Part shown: in pieces, positions 7,518 to 15,546 of the stretch
Numbering within the stretch: the stretch's first letter is position 1
Layout of the letters: each line of letters begins with the position of its first letter
From: Bacteroidales bacterium
GTDB taxonomy: Bacteria; Bacteroidota; Bacteroidia; Bacteroidales; WCHB1-69
Length of the DNA stretch: 38,713 nucleotides
Direction: 5' to 3'
Assembly (NCBI GenBank): GCA_017962845.1
Contig: JAGCUN010000020.1
Span: 1 to 38,713 of the forward strand
Program-made: the position numbers and the translations under genes
Notes under the pieces: generated by a model
Told to the model about the DNA's origin: nothing
Databases searched by the model: none
Seen by the model: only the letters and a program-made list of their open reading frames with translations

Positions 7518-8147
7518 TTAAATCAGACTGGCGATGCCCTCGCGCAGGAGGTTGTCGTTGCCGGCGGTGGCTTCGTTGCGGTAGGGGAACTGTGCGGCCC
7601 GAACCTCTTTCCCGTACTTGAGGGCATAGTCCACCGTGTAGAGGGTGCCGCTTTGGGCGGGGCATTGGGCCACCACCACCAACTGGCTGAGGGCGACTTG
7701 CAGACGGTTTCTCCTCACGAGTGTCTTCGGGGTGGCCTTCACGCCAAGGGGCTGCTCGCTGATGACCAGTCCCTGCTGGCGGAGGATGTGTTCCTGCAGC
7801 TCCGTGTTCTCCACGGGGTGAACGATGTCCAGACCGGAGCCGACGATGGCGATGGTTTTCCCGTGGACAGCGAGGCAGCCTTGGTGGGCGGCAGTGTCGC
7901 AGCCCAATGCCAACCCCGATACAATCACATAACCTTTTTGTGCGAAATCCACTGCAAGGTCGTAGGCTTTTGCGCAGCCAGCAGCATCGGCGGCCCGTGC
8001 CCCGATGATGGCCACGCACTTCTCAGCCTTCAGCAGTTCGTGATTGCCCCTCAGCCACAGTCTTTCGGGACAATCCTCGCCAATGGCCAACAAAGCCGGC
8101 GGAAACGGCTCGGAAGTTTTGGTAATTTCGATGATGGGATAGGGCAT
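7518..8147 (-). CDS. Short DprA/Smf-like protein (LOG/DprA Rossmann fold)
   Basis: A 209-residue protein consisting almost only of the DprA Rossmann domain. Visible motifs are AIIGARAADAAG (47-58), the nucleotide or ssDNA-binding signature SGLALGCDTAAHQG (77-90), IVGSGLDIVHP, and RNR (146-148). Canonical DprA, which loads RecA on incoming DNA, is about 370 residues with a SAM-like N-terminus and a winged-helix C-terminus; both are missing here. The ATG at 8147 lies 8 bases after the stop of the second DUF262 gene, so it is the third gene of that operon. This context suggests a sensor or effector role in a defence system rather than transformation; that is inference. Confidence 0.85.
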   Translation of the reverse strand: MPYPIIEITKTSEPFPPALLAIGEDCPERLWLRGNHELLKAEKCVAIIGARAADAAGCAKAYDLAVDFAQKGYVIVSGLALGCDTAAHQGCLAVHGKTIAIVGSGLDIVHPVENTELQEHILRQQGLVISEQPLGVKATPKTLVRRNRLQVALSQLVVVAQCPAQSGTLYTVDYALKYGKEVRAAQFPYRNEATAGNDNLLREGIASLI

Positions 8148-8155
8148 GATAAGAA

Positions 8156-10357
8156 CTATCTTGAATTATCATAATTCTTAAACTTGAAAGAGATATCCGG
8201 ATAACTATCAATCAATAGCTGTCTCCATCCTTTCGGAAGCTTGATTTCTATAAAATTAGATCCAAAATAACGTTTAAGGCTCCATAGTTTCATTTGATTT
8301 CTGTATAGATACTGACCAGATTCCACATCCTCTTCTACCAGACTATTACTAAATGCTACCGAGTCCTTGTTCCAAATCTGCACTAAATCAGGATTGCGAG
8401 TTATTATTGCATCATAAATAATAGCCATATTTTTCAAGGAATGGACTACTTCTTCATTGAAATCGAAAACATGGTTCAAAGAGAAAAAATCTTTTCTTTT
8501 CTCTTTTAGCATTTGGTCTAAATCTCGACTCTCTCTATATTCTTTGTAGAAATCCAGAAAAGCCTCACATCGCACTATTCTCTTTTTTAAACTACACTCA
8601 TAATTGTAATAATAATAAGGGGACTGTCGTTGCCAAAATGGGCAGCCATAATCTTCGCTATAGAAAAGCAATAAGCTCTTCACTTTATTGAAGTTATCGT
8701 CATTACTAATAAGATAGTTTAAATCTGAATACAAAGTTTCCATTTCTTTTAGAGCAGTCTGTTCATTGTCATTTCCAATATAATCAAGAAAATCATTTAT
8801 CGTATTACCACCGACCTTCTTTCCGTCCTTTAAATATGGGATGTCTTGCAATTTCCAACATATTGACTCCAGGGCGAAAGCAGAACTCGTATTCAAATTA
8901 AATATTTTAGAAAGAACTACTTCCTCATTACTAAATAGTCTTGAATCAGTTTCTCCCTCCTTATCTTGATCATCAATCTCTTCATTATTGCCATTAAGCT
9001 GCTTATAAATATTAAATCCATTTTTGGCAATATCTTCTATGATACGGAATAGGGGTCTTGCAGACCTTTTGTAGCAATGATACCGAATATAATAGAAATG
9101 TATTAGTCTAAGCATTTCAGAAGAATCAATATTAGAAGAATCAATATTATCAGTACGCTTCAATTTATAGTAATACATCCACGACCAAAATAACATTGCC
9201 TTATTCTTAGCTACAGCATCATTATTGTATGTGTTTTTTGAAACCTTCCAGCTACTCTCATTAATATTCAGTTCTTCCCAAATATCTGAAAGAAAAGAAT
9301 CATACCAGTCTTTATACGAATATGCGTCAAGATTGAATTTCTTCTTATCACAGATATAGCTCAAAGCCTCCATATAGATTTCAATGTCTTTTATATCTGT
9401 ATGAAAGCTTCCCAATGAATCCTCTGTAATTGCATTTCCTGACGATAATTCATATTTAAACCGTTCAAGGGAATCAATACAATCCAGATACTGATTGAAC
9501 CCCTTATCTGCATTAAAGTTTTTTGCATTGTTGTTGTTTCGATTTTTCCAGAAAAACGTTTGCCAGTTTTCCCATTTCTTTCCCCAATTAATTTGTTCTT
9601 CAGGTGGCAGGGATGTTGCTTTTTGTGTTTCATGGCTCGAAAGTTGCTCCCCGCGAGAATTCATGCTAATATATAGTTCTTCTCCTTGTGAGGTTGCCTC
9701 TGTTTTGAAATGCCAAAAATGAATGCTTTCAAGCAAATAGTCAAAATAGTATTCCTCACATGGGAATATCTTAAGCATTGATTTTATGGAACAGGTCATG
9801 GAGGCAATGGTTGGATCCTGATAATAGTCTGCCAAAAACCAAAATGGATATTCATCGGAAAGAAAGAAATCTAGCGAATTGATGCTAGGATTTTTGACAA
9901 TATGTTCGACCAACCGTAATAAAAAGTCCTGTGTTAGATTTCGGACTTTGTAACTAAAACTCATGTGTTTCTCATTCTCATCATATCTGACAATATTACA
10001 GAAGTCCTCCACTCTATTCTCTACAACAGCGCGGACAAGAAGCAAAAGAAAAATAGTAGTTATTCTTTGCTGGCCATCTATAAGGTATTCATCAAGATAT
10101 CGTTCATTTTCAAGTTTGACATAGGGAGGCTTATAGGAATACAAGAATCCAATATTAATGTTTTGATTACCATGCACATGATGGCAGGAGTTACACACAC
10201 ACGCACTCTCCTTGAGATCATTTAGAAATTTTTCAAGGACTTTTGTATTCTTGCCCCAAACATACTCGCGTTGAATCTCTGGAATAATTAAATTATTCAA
10301 AGAGAACAGGGTTAATATATTTTCATCCTTAAGGAATGCGTTATTTGTCAGTTCCAT
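8156..10357 (-). CDS. DUF262 protein without HNH domain
   Basis: A 733-residue protein with the N-terminal DUF262 (ParB/Srx-like, GmrS-type) fold: IPEIQREYVWG near residues 25-35, LIDGQQRITT near 92-101, and later LYISMNSRGEQLSSHETQKA. DUF262 domains in GmrSD-type enzymes bind nucleotide and drive modification-dependent DNA cleavage. Between the first two motifs is a Cys/His-rich insert, CVCNSCHHVHG (53-63), that could bind metal. I see no DUF1524 HNH motif at the C-terminus, so this may be the non-nuclease partner. Its ATG overlaps the 3' end of the upstream DUF262 gene by 17 bases, indicating translational coupling. It is AT-rich compared with flanking core genes, consistent with acquisition. 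Confidence 0.9.
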   Translation of the reverse strand: MELTNNAFLKDENILTLFSLNNLIIPEIQREYVWGKNTKVLEKFLNDLKESACVCNSCHHVHGNQNINIGFLYSYKPPYVKLENERYLDEYLIDGQQRITTIFLLLLVRAVVENRVEDFCNIVRYDENEKHMSFSYKVRNLTQDFLLRLVEHIVKNPSINSLDFFLSDEYPFWFLADYYQDPTIASMTCSIKSMLKIFPCEEYYFDYLLESIHFWHFKTEATSQGEELYISMNSRGEQLSSHETQKATSLPPEEQINWGKKWENWQTFFWKNRNNNNAKNFNADKGFNQYLDCIDSLERFKYELSSGNAITEDSLGSFHTDIKDIEIYMEALSYICDKKKFNLDAYSYKDWYDSFLSDIWEELNINESSWKVSKNTYNNDAVAKNKAMLFWSWMYYYKLKRTDNIDSSNIDSSEMLRLIHFYYIRYHCYKRSARPLFRIIEDIAKNGFNIYKQLNGNNEEIDDQDKEGETDSRLFSNEEVVLSKIFNLNTSSAFALESICWKLQDIPYLKDGKKVGGNTINDFLDYIGNDNEQTALKEMETLYSDLNYLISNDDNFNKVKSLLLFYSEDYGCPFWQRQSPYYYYNYECSLKKRIVRCEAFLDFYKEYRESRDLDQMLKEKRKDFFSLNHVFDFNEEVVHSLKNMAIIYDAIITRNPDLVQIWNKDSVAFSNSLVEEDVESGQYLYRNQMKLWSLKRYFGSNFIEIKLPKGWRQLLIDSYPDISFKFKNYDNSR

Positions 10358-12290
10358 TATTTTTGCCTTTAAATTGAATATTCAAAAAATCACATATTGT
10401 CCTGACAATATATTCTCTACGAGCCAAGATGTCTTTTTTATCCCAATTTTTCATTCTTGAGAAGTCATCATCCAAATCAGCTCTTTCTAAGAACTGTTTG
10501 TTAAATGCGTCCATTACATGGGGTCTAATATATCTGCCCCAACGATACGCTTTCATCACATCAATTCTTTTCTCGGTGAAAAAATCATTTCCATAGCTTC
10601 TGTTCACAGATTCATTTAGAAGTGCCATGTTACCCAAAGAATTTATGGGTATATGTTTTAAGATGATATTATTGTATCGTGTTTTTTGTTCTTCGCACCA
10701 CTTTTCATCATCCCAATGAGTGTCATTTTCGTCAAACGCTATTGGAGATTCCATGTCCGCTTGAATATAGTCGTTTACTATTGCTAAATATTTCCTTAGT
10801 TTCTTGGTTTGATTAGCATATTCAGATCGGCTAATTTTTTCTATAGGAGTTTGAGGGAATATGTGCTCTTCATCCTCTTTGAATGAAGTAAAATACAATG
10901 GTGGCAATTTCTCATTAGAATCAGAGTTGCATATGGCAATGATATCCAAAAGCACTAGGATTGGTTCCAAATAAGGGTTCCTATACCAATTTTCTGTGTA
11001 TGCAAGTTTTTCACTATCTTCTGCTAACGAACGTGTTTCTTCAATTTTGGCTTCATTCTCATTTTGAATATCTGACATCATTAGTTCCTTGCTATATAGC
11101 GATATGTCTTCATTAATAATCCAATCTCGGATTACCGTTTTCAGCCACTTCTCAAATTTTTTTCTCGTGGATTTTTTCCATTCATCAACTATTTGAAAGA
11201 AACTTTTTTTACAATATATGATACAAAACGGAATAAGGTGATATAGCACCTTGTCATCATACCATGACTCTATTAATCTCTGCAACCATACTAAATCTTC
11301 ATATAATAGTGAAAACGAATTCTCAGGATTAGGATGTTCGAACTTTTCAAGACTAATGGACATTCCTTTCTGAGCATTATCTTGAGATGCAATATAAAGC
11401 TTGTAAAGTCTGTTTATGGCATTGTTGTTTTCGATAAATTTCAACATTTCATCTTCCACAGCCCCAACGCCTTTAATGAATGGCTTAAAATAGTCAACAT
11501 GATCTTGTTTTGTCCACCATCGAGTAATATCGTCAAGTGTCATTCCGGTTCTTACCCGTCGTTCATTTATCATTACCAACATTTTGCCTTCATCCATTAT
11601 CATATCACACTCTTCTTTTGCTACATATGTAACAATCATAGCTCGAACAATATCAGCACCGTCTAAAGATACTTTTTCACCATTTAGATTAGCAAAAAGT
11701 TTTGTCTCAGCTTTTGTCTTTGGTTGATTCACAATGATATCAACATTCTGGAGAAGCTTATTCAAAAACGAAGTGGTATCATGATTTTGAAACCAATTTT
11801 CAATAGTATTGAAAGCTGTAAAAATATAAAAAATATCCTGAAAGTCGTATTGGGAATTAGACTGTAAAAACACATTCCAGTCAGCATTCCAAGACTTCCA
11901 TTCTTCTTTTCGGTTTCGGTAGATATAATTTTCAATAAAATTTTGAGTATCTTTTCGAATAGAATATTTTAATTTGTTTTTAATCAAATCATAACAATCA
12001 AAATAAGACAAGAGTATTGTTAGTGTTGTTAACCGCTGCTGACCATCAACAACATTGTATTCTTTTTCCTTTTCATTGTATACTATCGTTATGTTCTGAA
12101 GACAGTAGAACTTCTTCGAATCTCCATGTGTCTCGAAAGAGTTTATGTCATCCAGAAGTTTTGTGATGCTTTGTGCCGACCATTTATAGCCACGCTGGTA
12201 TTCTGGGATATTGAAACACTCGCCCTCTTTTAAAAATCCTTTAATAGAAAAAATTTCTTCTATATTGTATAAAATACTGTTTTTTGCCAT
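10341..12290 (-). CDS. DUF262-DUF1524 (GmrSD-like) predicted nuclease
   Basis: A 649-residue protein with both halves of a GmrSD-type restriction enzyme. The DUF262 part has IPEYQRGYKW (28-37), VVDGQQRLTTL (80-90) and LFANLNGEKVSLDGADIVRA. The C-terminal DUF1524 part has the His-Me finger (HNH) signature DEEHIFPQ (His476) and the following LGNMALLNESVNRSY segment. GmrSD enzymes cut modified phage DNA in an NTP-dependent way; here the target is unknown. It is the first gene of a coupled operon with a second DUF262 gene and a DprA-like gene. Its leader (12291-12362) closely resembles the leader before the PD-(D/E)XK gene at 17152. Confidence 0.9.
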   Translation of the reverse strand: MAKNSILYNIEEIFSIKGFLKEGECFNIPEYQRGYKWSAQSITKLLDDINSFETHGDSKKFYCLQNITIVYNEKEKEYNVVDGQQRLTTLTILLSYFDCYDLIKNKLKYSIRKDTQNFIENYIYRNRKEEWKSWNADWNVFLQSNSQYDFQDIFYIFTAFNTIENWFQNHDTTSFLNKLLQNVDIIVNQPKTKAETKLFANLNGEKVSLDGADIVRAMIVTYVAKEECDMIMDEGKMLVMINERRVRTGMTLDDITRWWTKQDHVDYFKPFIKGVGAVEDEMLKFIENNNAINRLYKLYIASQDNAQKGMSISLEKFEHPNPENSFSLLYEDLVWLQRLIESWYDDKVLYHLIPFCIIYCKKSFFQIVDEWKKSTRKKFEKWLKTVIRDWIINEDISLYSKELMMSDIQNENEAKIEETRSLAEDSEKLAYTENWYRNPYLEPILVLLDIIAICNSDSNEKLPPLYFTSFKEDEEHIFPQTPIEKISRSEYANQTKKLRKYLAIVNDYIQADMESPIAFDENDTHWDDEKWCEEQKTRYNNIILKHIPINSLGNMALLNESVNRSYGNDFFTEKRIDVMKAYRWGRYIRPHVMDAFNKQFLERADLDDDFSRMKNWDKKDILARREYIVRTICDFLNIQFKGKNNGTDK

Positions 12291-12362
12291 TTTTTTATTG
12301 TTAGCAGGATTCCTTCTTTTTACCCCGCAAAATTACAAAAAATACAGATTCACCCCATTGCC
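12291..12362 (-). promoter_or_regulatory. Leader/promoter of the DUF262 operon (duplicated block, copy 1)
   Basis: On the minus strand it reads GGTTAAGGCAATGGGGTGAA, then TTTTTTGTAATTTTGCGGGG, and the ATG follows. TAATTTTG is a -7 box. The region 17153-17227 before the PD-(D/E)XK gene has the same order: GGTTAnnGC, GGGTGAA, a T-rich stretch, TAnTTTTGCGGG. It does not contain the 19-bp dyad. Confidence 0.6.
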
Positions 12363-12578
12363 TTAACCAAGTATTTCCTCCTCCTTCTCCACCTTTCCCA
12401 CACACTCCTGAATGTCGGCAATCAGCTCTTTCAGAAAATCTTTTTTTGCCGACTTGTCCGGGAAAATGTCATGTCTTGCTGCGAATTCACTTTCAATCAA
12501 ATCACAAATTGTGAATTCCCATCCCAAACCTTCTTCGTCTGGGGCTACATAAAAAAAGTAATCGTTCATATTCATCAT
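12363..12578 (-). CDS. Small acidic protein of unknown function, upstream of the DUF262 operon
   Basis: About 71 residues from the first Met after the shared promoter (MMNMNDYFFYVAPDEEGLG) to a charged, probably helical end (FLKELIADIQECVGKVEKEE). The open frame extends to 12677, but that part is promoter and dyad repeat and ends within the preceding gene, so it is rejected. Met codons at 12578, 12575 and 12569 are all possible starts. The last 50 residues are homologous to the ORF at 17228-17410. Both copies end 72-75 bases before a nuclease-type gene, suggesting a small partner, regulator or antitoxin-like protein; this is inference. I do not recognise the family. Confidence 0.6.
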   Translation of the reverse strand: MMNMNDYFFYVAPDEEGLGWEFTICDLIESEFAARHDIFPDKSAKKDFLKELIADIQECVGKVEKEEEILG

Positions 12579-12625
12579 CCCTGATACGTGTCGGGCGCAA
12601 CTATTAAAGGTTGGTAATACGTTGG

Positions 12626-12661
12626 CAAAATTAGGGCACAGGTATGCCAAAACAGGGCAGA
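12626..12661 (-). promoter_or_regulatory. Island promoter with 19-bp dyad, copy 2 (small ORF and DUF262 operon)
   Basis: Plus-strand reading: caaaatta (12626-12633), a 9-base spacer, TATGCCAAAACAGGGCAGA (12643-12661). On the minus strand, TAATTTTG is the -7 box. The promoter-distal half site is degraded (GGGCAGA instead of GnCATA), the weakest of the seven dyads. The following transcribed leader (about 12585-12625) matches 15695-15735 before the 44-aa ORF, including GTGTCGGGCGCAACT. Confidence 0.65.
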
Positions 12662-12663
12662 CC

Positions 12664-13641
12664 TTACGCCATCTCATAAAACGCCACCATCAACCTTATC
12701 TCCTCGCCCAAACTGTCGTCGGTTTTCAAGATAAGGTTACGATGGCCCTCACACATTTCCAGTACATAATCGGCTACGCGGCGGTCGGCTTCGCTCAGCG
12801 GGTGCTCGGAGGAGGCGCTGAGACAGACCACACAATTGTTGAAAATGCCATGGTGGAAGGCGTTATACTTCCTCACCAGATCCAACATCCATTGTGCTCG
12901 CTCGGCCGCATTGTAAGCGTAAGAACGGTAGTCATAGGTTTGGATGCGGTTGGCTCTGAAGAGTTCGCAAAGTTCCTTCAACGTAATGTCGCTTTGGCTG
13001 GTTTCGTCGGGCGCGGCATTCACAATGAAGCCGCCGATGTTGTATAAACGTTTGTTATACTCGTTGGCAATGCGCCGTCGGGCCACTTTGCGCTTCAATC
13101 GTTTTGGCATGGCACAGGGCATCCTTTTCCTTACTGCTGCACGGAAAGAGGAAATTTTCAGGAAATCTTTTTTTGACGGGATGTCGCTGCCTATATTCTC
13201 GAGCTGTCGGGCCACTTTTTGTGTCCTGATGCGCACGATGTCATAGTCCAGCAAGTTTTGTTCGTAGTAATTCAACTTATCGAACGTCTCGTTGCGCTGT
13301 TCACGGGTGAAACCGTAGAATGAAGTGTGCCACAAGCAACGGGCAGCGATCTCCGGCCAACTCTCCTTCACATCCGGTTGCACAATCAACTCCTTCGCCA
13401 GACTCACCTCCCACAAGTCGCCCTCCAACGGATAGGCATCGAGATAGGGTTCCGCACCTTCGTAACCATCCTTTTCGTATTTGATTTCAACGGTCTTGTT
13501 GCCATCTGGGTCCTGCTGCAGCATAAGGTGCCGGAGCATATCGTAGTGGGTTTTGTAAAGCGCAAGGTTATAGGAAAATTTATGGATAAACACCGCTATC
13601 TCGTCAAAGGAGACTTTGTCTAATAATTCTTTGTAGTTCAT
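12664..13641 (-). CDS. Unknown protein, second gene of a two-gene island operon
   Basis: A 325-residue predicted cytoplasmic protein I do not recognise. The centre is very basic (VRKRMPCAMPKRLKRKVARRR, about residues 165-190), a possible nucleic-acid-binding stretch. The C-terminal third (LKELCELFRANRIQTYDY, WMLDLVRKYN) appears helical. There is no signal peptide or membrane segment. It starts 17 bases after the 219-residue gene upstream, so they are co-transcribed from the dyad promoter at 14346-14381. Its stop codon abuts the dyad of the next promoter at 12643-12661, leaving no spacer between units. Confidence 0.75.
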   Translation of the reverse strand: MNYKELLDKVSFDEIAVFIHKFSYNLALYKTHYDMLRHLMLQQDPDGNKTVEIKYEKDGYEGAEPYLDAYPLEGDLWEVSLAKELIVQPDVKESWPEIAARCLWHTSFYGFTREQRNETFDKLNYYEQNLLDYDIVRIRTQKVARQLENIGSDIPSKKDFLKISSFRAAVRKRMPCAMPKRLKRKVARRRIANEYNKRLYNIGGFIVNAAPDETSQSDITLKELCELFRANRIQTYDYRSYAYNAAERAQWMLDLVRKYNAFHHGIFNNCVVCLSASSEHPLSEADRRVADYVLEMCEGHRNLILKTDDSLGEEIRLMVAFYEMA

Positions 13642-13658
13642 AATTATCTGATTTATAA

Positions 13659-14318
13659 TTAAATGTTGGTAGATTGCTTGCCATCAATGATTTCGTTGTC
13701 GATTTCCACATTGATCTCCGTTCGAAAGTCCCGCACGAAGATGAAATCGGTGAGGGCGAAATTCGTGTGGTCGAAGAGGTGGTGGAACGGACTGATGAGG
13801 TGCAACTCTTTGGTCAGATCTTGGTCCAGTCCCTCGTTCCAGTTGGGCGGCGGACAGGTCATGCCGATGAAGTCGTCGAACGATTCGTGGAGGTCATTGG
13901 GAAGCGTCAGTGTTGAGAGGGATACGCCATCCTCGTACAGCGGGTTGTAGCCGCTGTCGCGGAGCGCATCCCACAGATCTTGTCGTGAGTTATTCTGCAA
14001 AGGATGCAGCGTCGGGTAGTCGCTGCCGAGGTAGCATCGGGCCGTCACCTCGAAATTTTCATAGTGAAGGCCGGCGAGGTCGTTCCACACCTGATGGGTG
14101 TGTTTATACATGGAGTGCAGGGCGTTGCGTAGTGCATCGTTAAAGGCGATGATGTCGGGCAGTAGTTCCGACTGGAGCGCCAACGCCTGCCGGTTGAGCA
14201 GGTCCTTGCGCAACTTCAGCAGGTAACGGTGTTCGGGATAATCAACAGGGAATCGGTCGTATTCCGCTACAATCTCCTGCTCTATCCGTTCAATGGTGTA
14301 ATCATTGCAATGAATCAT
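13659..14318 (-). CDS. Unknown protein, first gene of a two-gene island operon
   Basis: A 219-residue acidic protein of unrecognised family, without signal peptide or membrane segment. A helical N-terminal half (IERIEQEIVAEYDRFP, LLPDIIAFNDALRNALHSMY) is followed by a region rich in aromatic and acidic residues (FDDFIGMTCPPPNWNEGLDQ). The ATG at 14318 is 28 bases from the -7 box of dyad promoter copy 3. It is coupled by a 17-base gap to the 325-residue gene, suggesting the two proteins act together. No catalytic motif is evident. Confidence 0.75.
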   Translation of the reverse strand: MIHCNDYTIERIEQEIVAEYDRFPVDYPEHRYLLKLRKDLLNRQALALQSELLPDIIAFNDALRNALHSMYKHTHQVWNDLAGLHYENFEVTARCYLGSDYPTLHPLQNNSRQDLWDALRDSGYNPLYEDGVSLSTLTLPNDLHESFDDFIGMTCPPPNWNEGLDQDLTKELHLISPFHHLFDHTNFALTDFIFVRDFRTEINVEIDNEIIDGKQSTNI

Positions 14319-14345
14319 AGTGCTTTTTATTATGTTTTACGCCGG

Positions 14346-14381
14346 CAAAATTAGCACCCACATATGACAAGACGTGACATA
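14346..14381 (-). promoter_or_regulatory. Island promoter with 19-bp dyad, copy 3 (two-gene unknown operon)
   Basis: Plus-strand reading: caaaatta (14346-14353), a 9-base spacer, TATGACAAGACGTGACATA (14363-14381). On the minus strand, dyad, 9 bp, TAATTTTG, then CCGGC. A GGAAATGGAAAA tract follows on the upstream side. Confidence 0.75.
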
Positions 14382-14440
14382 GGAAATGGAAAATGGAAAA
14401 CGGAAAATGGGAAATTGAGAACTGAAAATTGAAAGATGAA
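14382..14440. repeat. Low-complexity GGAAAATGGAAAAC tract
   Basis: About six degenerate copies of a 7-10 base unit (gaaaatgga, gaaaacgga, gaaaattga) directly upstream of dyad promoter copy 3. The 15-mer GCTGGCGGAATGGTG follows at 14471-14485. Confidence 0.6.
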
Positions 14441-14470
14441 AGATGGGGGGGAGCTCCAGCGCCGTAAGGA

Positions 14471-14485
14471 GCTGGCGGAATGGTG
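14471..14485. repeat. 15-bp repeat GCTGGCGGAATGGTG, copy 2
   Basis: Identical to 7363-7377 and 15453-15467. It lies between the low-complexity tract and the RtcB fragment. Confidence 0.65.
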
Positions 14486-14536
14486 CGTGTTGTTTCAGAT
14501 TTGAGGGAAAAGATTGGCCGCATCCACCGTTGGTCG

Positions 14537-14794
14537 TTATTCGGCGGCTTTGAAATTGAACACCGGCTTGATGATGTTTTCCACCCGAACGGTATCCTGT
14601 ATGTTGGCCAAAATCTCATCCATAGGCTTATACACCATCGGTGCTTCGTCGAGGGTTCCGTTGGAAATGGTTTCGCTGTAAATGCCTTCCATGTAGCTTT
14701 TGAAATCATCCAACCGCAGTTCCTTGAAGGCCTTTGAACGGCTCATCACGCGCCCGGCTCCGTGCGGCGCAGAGCAGTTCCAATCGTCATTCAT
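14537..14794 (-). pseudogene. rtcB: 3' fragment of rtcB (RNA-splicing ligase)
   Basis: The 85 residues are the C-terminal end of RtcB, the 3'-phosphate/5'-OH RNA ligase: MNDDWNCSAPHGAGRVMSRS with the catalytic-region SAPHGAGR, then STLDEAPMVYKP-type sequence and IIKPVFNFKA at the end. Complete RtcB is about 400-480 residues, so more than three quarters is missing. RtcB-like sequence stops next to the 3' end of the WDW-repeat gene; the two frames overlap by 8 bases. This is a recombination junction, as if that gene with its promoter block replaced the front of rtcB. A functional product is unlikely, although some product could be translated by coupling. Confidence 0.85.
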
Positions 14795-15347
14795 GCCGAG
14801 TATGTTCCGCGTTCCACTCTTTTACAATATTCCTCTTTTCTTCCTCGACCAGCTCACCCCAAAATTCCGATTTGTATTGCAGAATCTCAAAGGGAATGTG
14901 CTGATAATACCGCAATAGGAAATCCATGGGAGAAACCGCTTCTTCCGAAGAATCGACAGCCACTATATGTTCACTCTTTGGGGCATGCATCACCCACCAT
15001 TCCCAACGGTTGATATACAGATCTATCAGTTCGCAAGACAAGGTTAATCGCATGGTGAGTTCTACCCAGTCCCAATAGTCCTTAAACCGTTCAATGTTAT
15101 TGGGTGTTAAAATTCCCCAGTCCACATTGTGTGAGAAGACATTCCAGTCAATACGGTCTTTCCACCGCTCGATTTTCTCGGCACACCAAGGAATACTGTT
15201 GTTGGCAGACACTTTCGTCCAGTCTAATTCGTTTTGAAAAGCGAGCATCATTTCCTCCGTCAGCGGGTAACTACCAGATAATTCTTTGAAAGCTTCTATC
15301 CTGAGTTGTTTGCTCAGTAGATAATCGTCTAATTGTTGTTTTTCCAT
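14787..15347 (-). CDS. WDW-repeat protein of unknown function
   Basis: A 186-residue protein with a tryptophan-rich repeat of 23-26 residues: LDWTKVS (41-47), IDWNVFS (66-72), WDWVELT (92-98), RWEWW (114-118), separated by W.AEKIERWKDR- or NNIERFKDY-like segments. Similar 'DW..LS.N' repeats are common in uncharacterised Bacteroidota proteins; they are not WD40 repeats. It has no signal peptide, so it is probably cytoplasmic and perhaps a binding scaffold. The ATG at 15347 is 42 bases from the -7 box of dyad promoter copy 4. Its last residues (EWNAEHTRHE) run into the rtcB junction, so its native C-terminus may have been altered. Confidence 0.75.
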   Translation of the reverse strand: MEKQQLDDYLLSKQLRIEAFKELSGSYPLTEEMMLAFQNELDWTKVSANNSIPWCAEKIERWKDRIDWNVFSHNVDWGILTPNNIERFKDYWDWVELTMRLTLSCELIDLYINRWEWWVMHAPKSEHIVAVDSSEEAVSPMDFLLRYYQHIPFEILQYKSEFWGELVEEEKRNIVKEWNAEHTRHE

Positions 15348-15388
15348 ATTTTTTCATTTTTGATGAATGATTGATTTTAATTCTGCCG

Positions 15389-15424
15389 CAAAATTAGCCC
15401 ACAGGTATGACAGAACACGTCATA
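15389..15424 (-). promoter_or_regulatory. Island promoter with 19-bp dyad, copy 4 (WDW-repeat gene)
   Basis: Plus-strand reading: caaaatta (15389-15396), a 9-base spacer, TATGACAGAACACGTCATA (15406-15424). The outer six bases TATGAC and GTCATA are perfectly complementary. On the minus strand the -7 is TAATTTTG. Confidence 0.8.
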
Positions 15425-15450
15425 GCAAATGGAAAATGGAAAATGGAAAG
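15425..15450. repeat. AAATGGAAAATGG tract
   Basis: Tandem aaaatgg units adjoin dyad promoter copy 4 on its upstream side, followed by GCTGGCGGAATGGTG at 15453-15467. The order dyad, tract, 15-mer is the same as at 14363-14485. Confidence 0.6.
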
Positions 15451-15452
15451 GT

Positions 15453-15467
15453 GCTGGCGGAATGGTG
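15453..15467. repeat. 15-bp repeat GCTGGCGGAATGGTG, copy 3
   Basis: Identical to 7363-7377 and 14471-14485. It marks the far end of the shared upstream block. Confidence 0.65.
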
Positions 15468-15546
15468 TGGGGCTATTACTGCAGGGAATGGTAAATGATG
15501 GGATGTTGACAAAAGAGGGAGACCGAAGCCTCCCTCTACAAAGCTG

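Noticed and set aside
12579..12677. N-terminal extension of the small ORF (MRWRKVCPVLAYLCPNF)
   Set aside because: It translates the dyad promoter, the -7 box and the leader shared with 15682-15772; transcription would start inside it.
14382..14440. CRISPR-like repeats
   Set aside because: Units are 7-10 bases, contiguous and degenerate, with no unique spacers and no cas genes.
14302..14709. A 135-residue minus-strand frame between the RtcB fragment and the unknown operon
   Set aside because: It overlaps the RtcB fragment out of frame and its tail translates the low-complexity tract and promoter.
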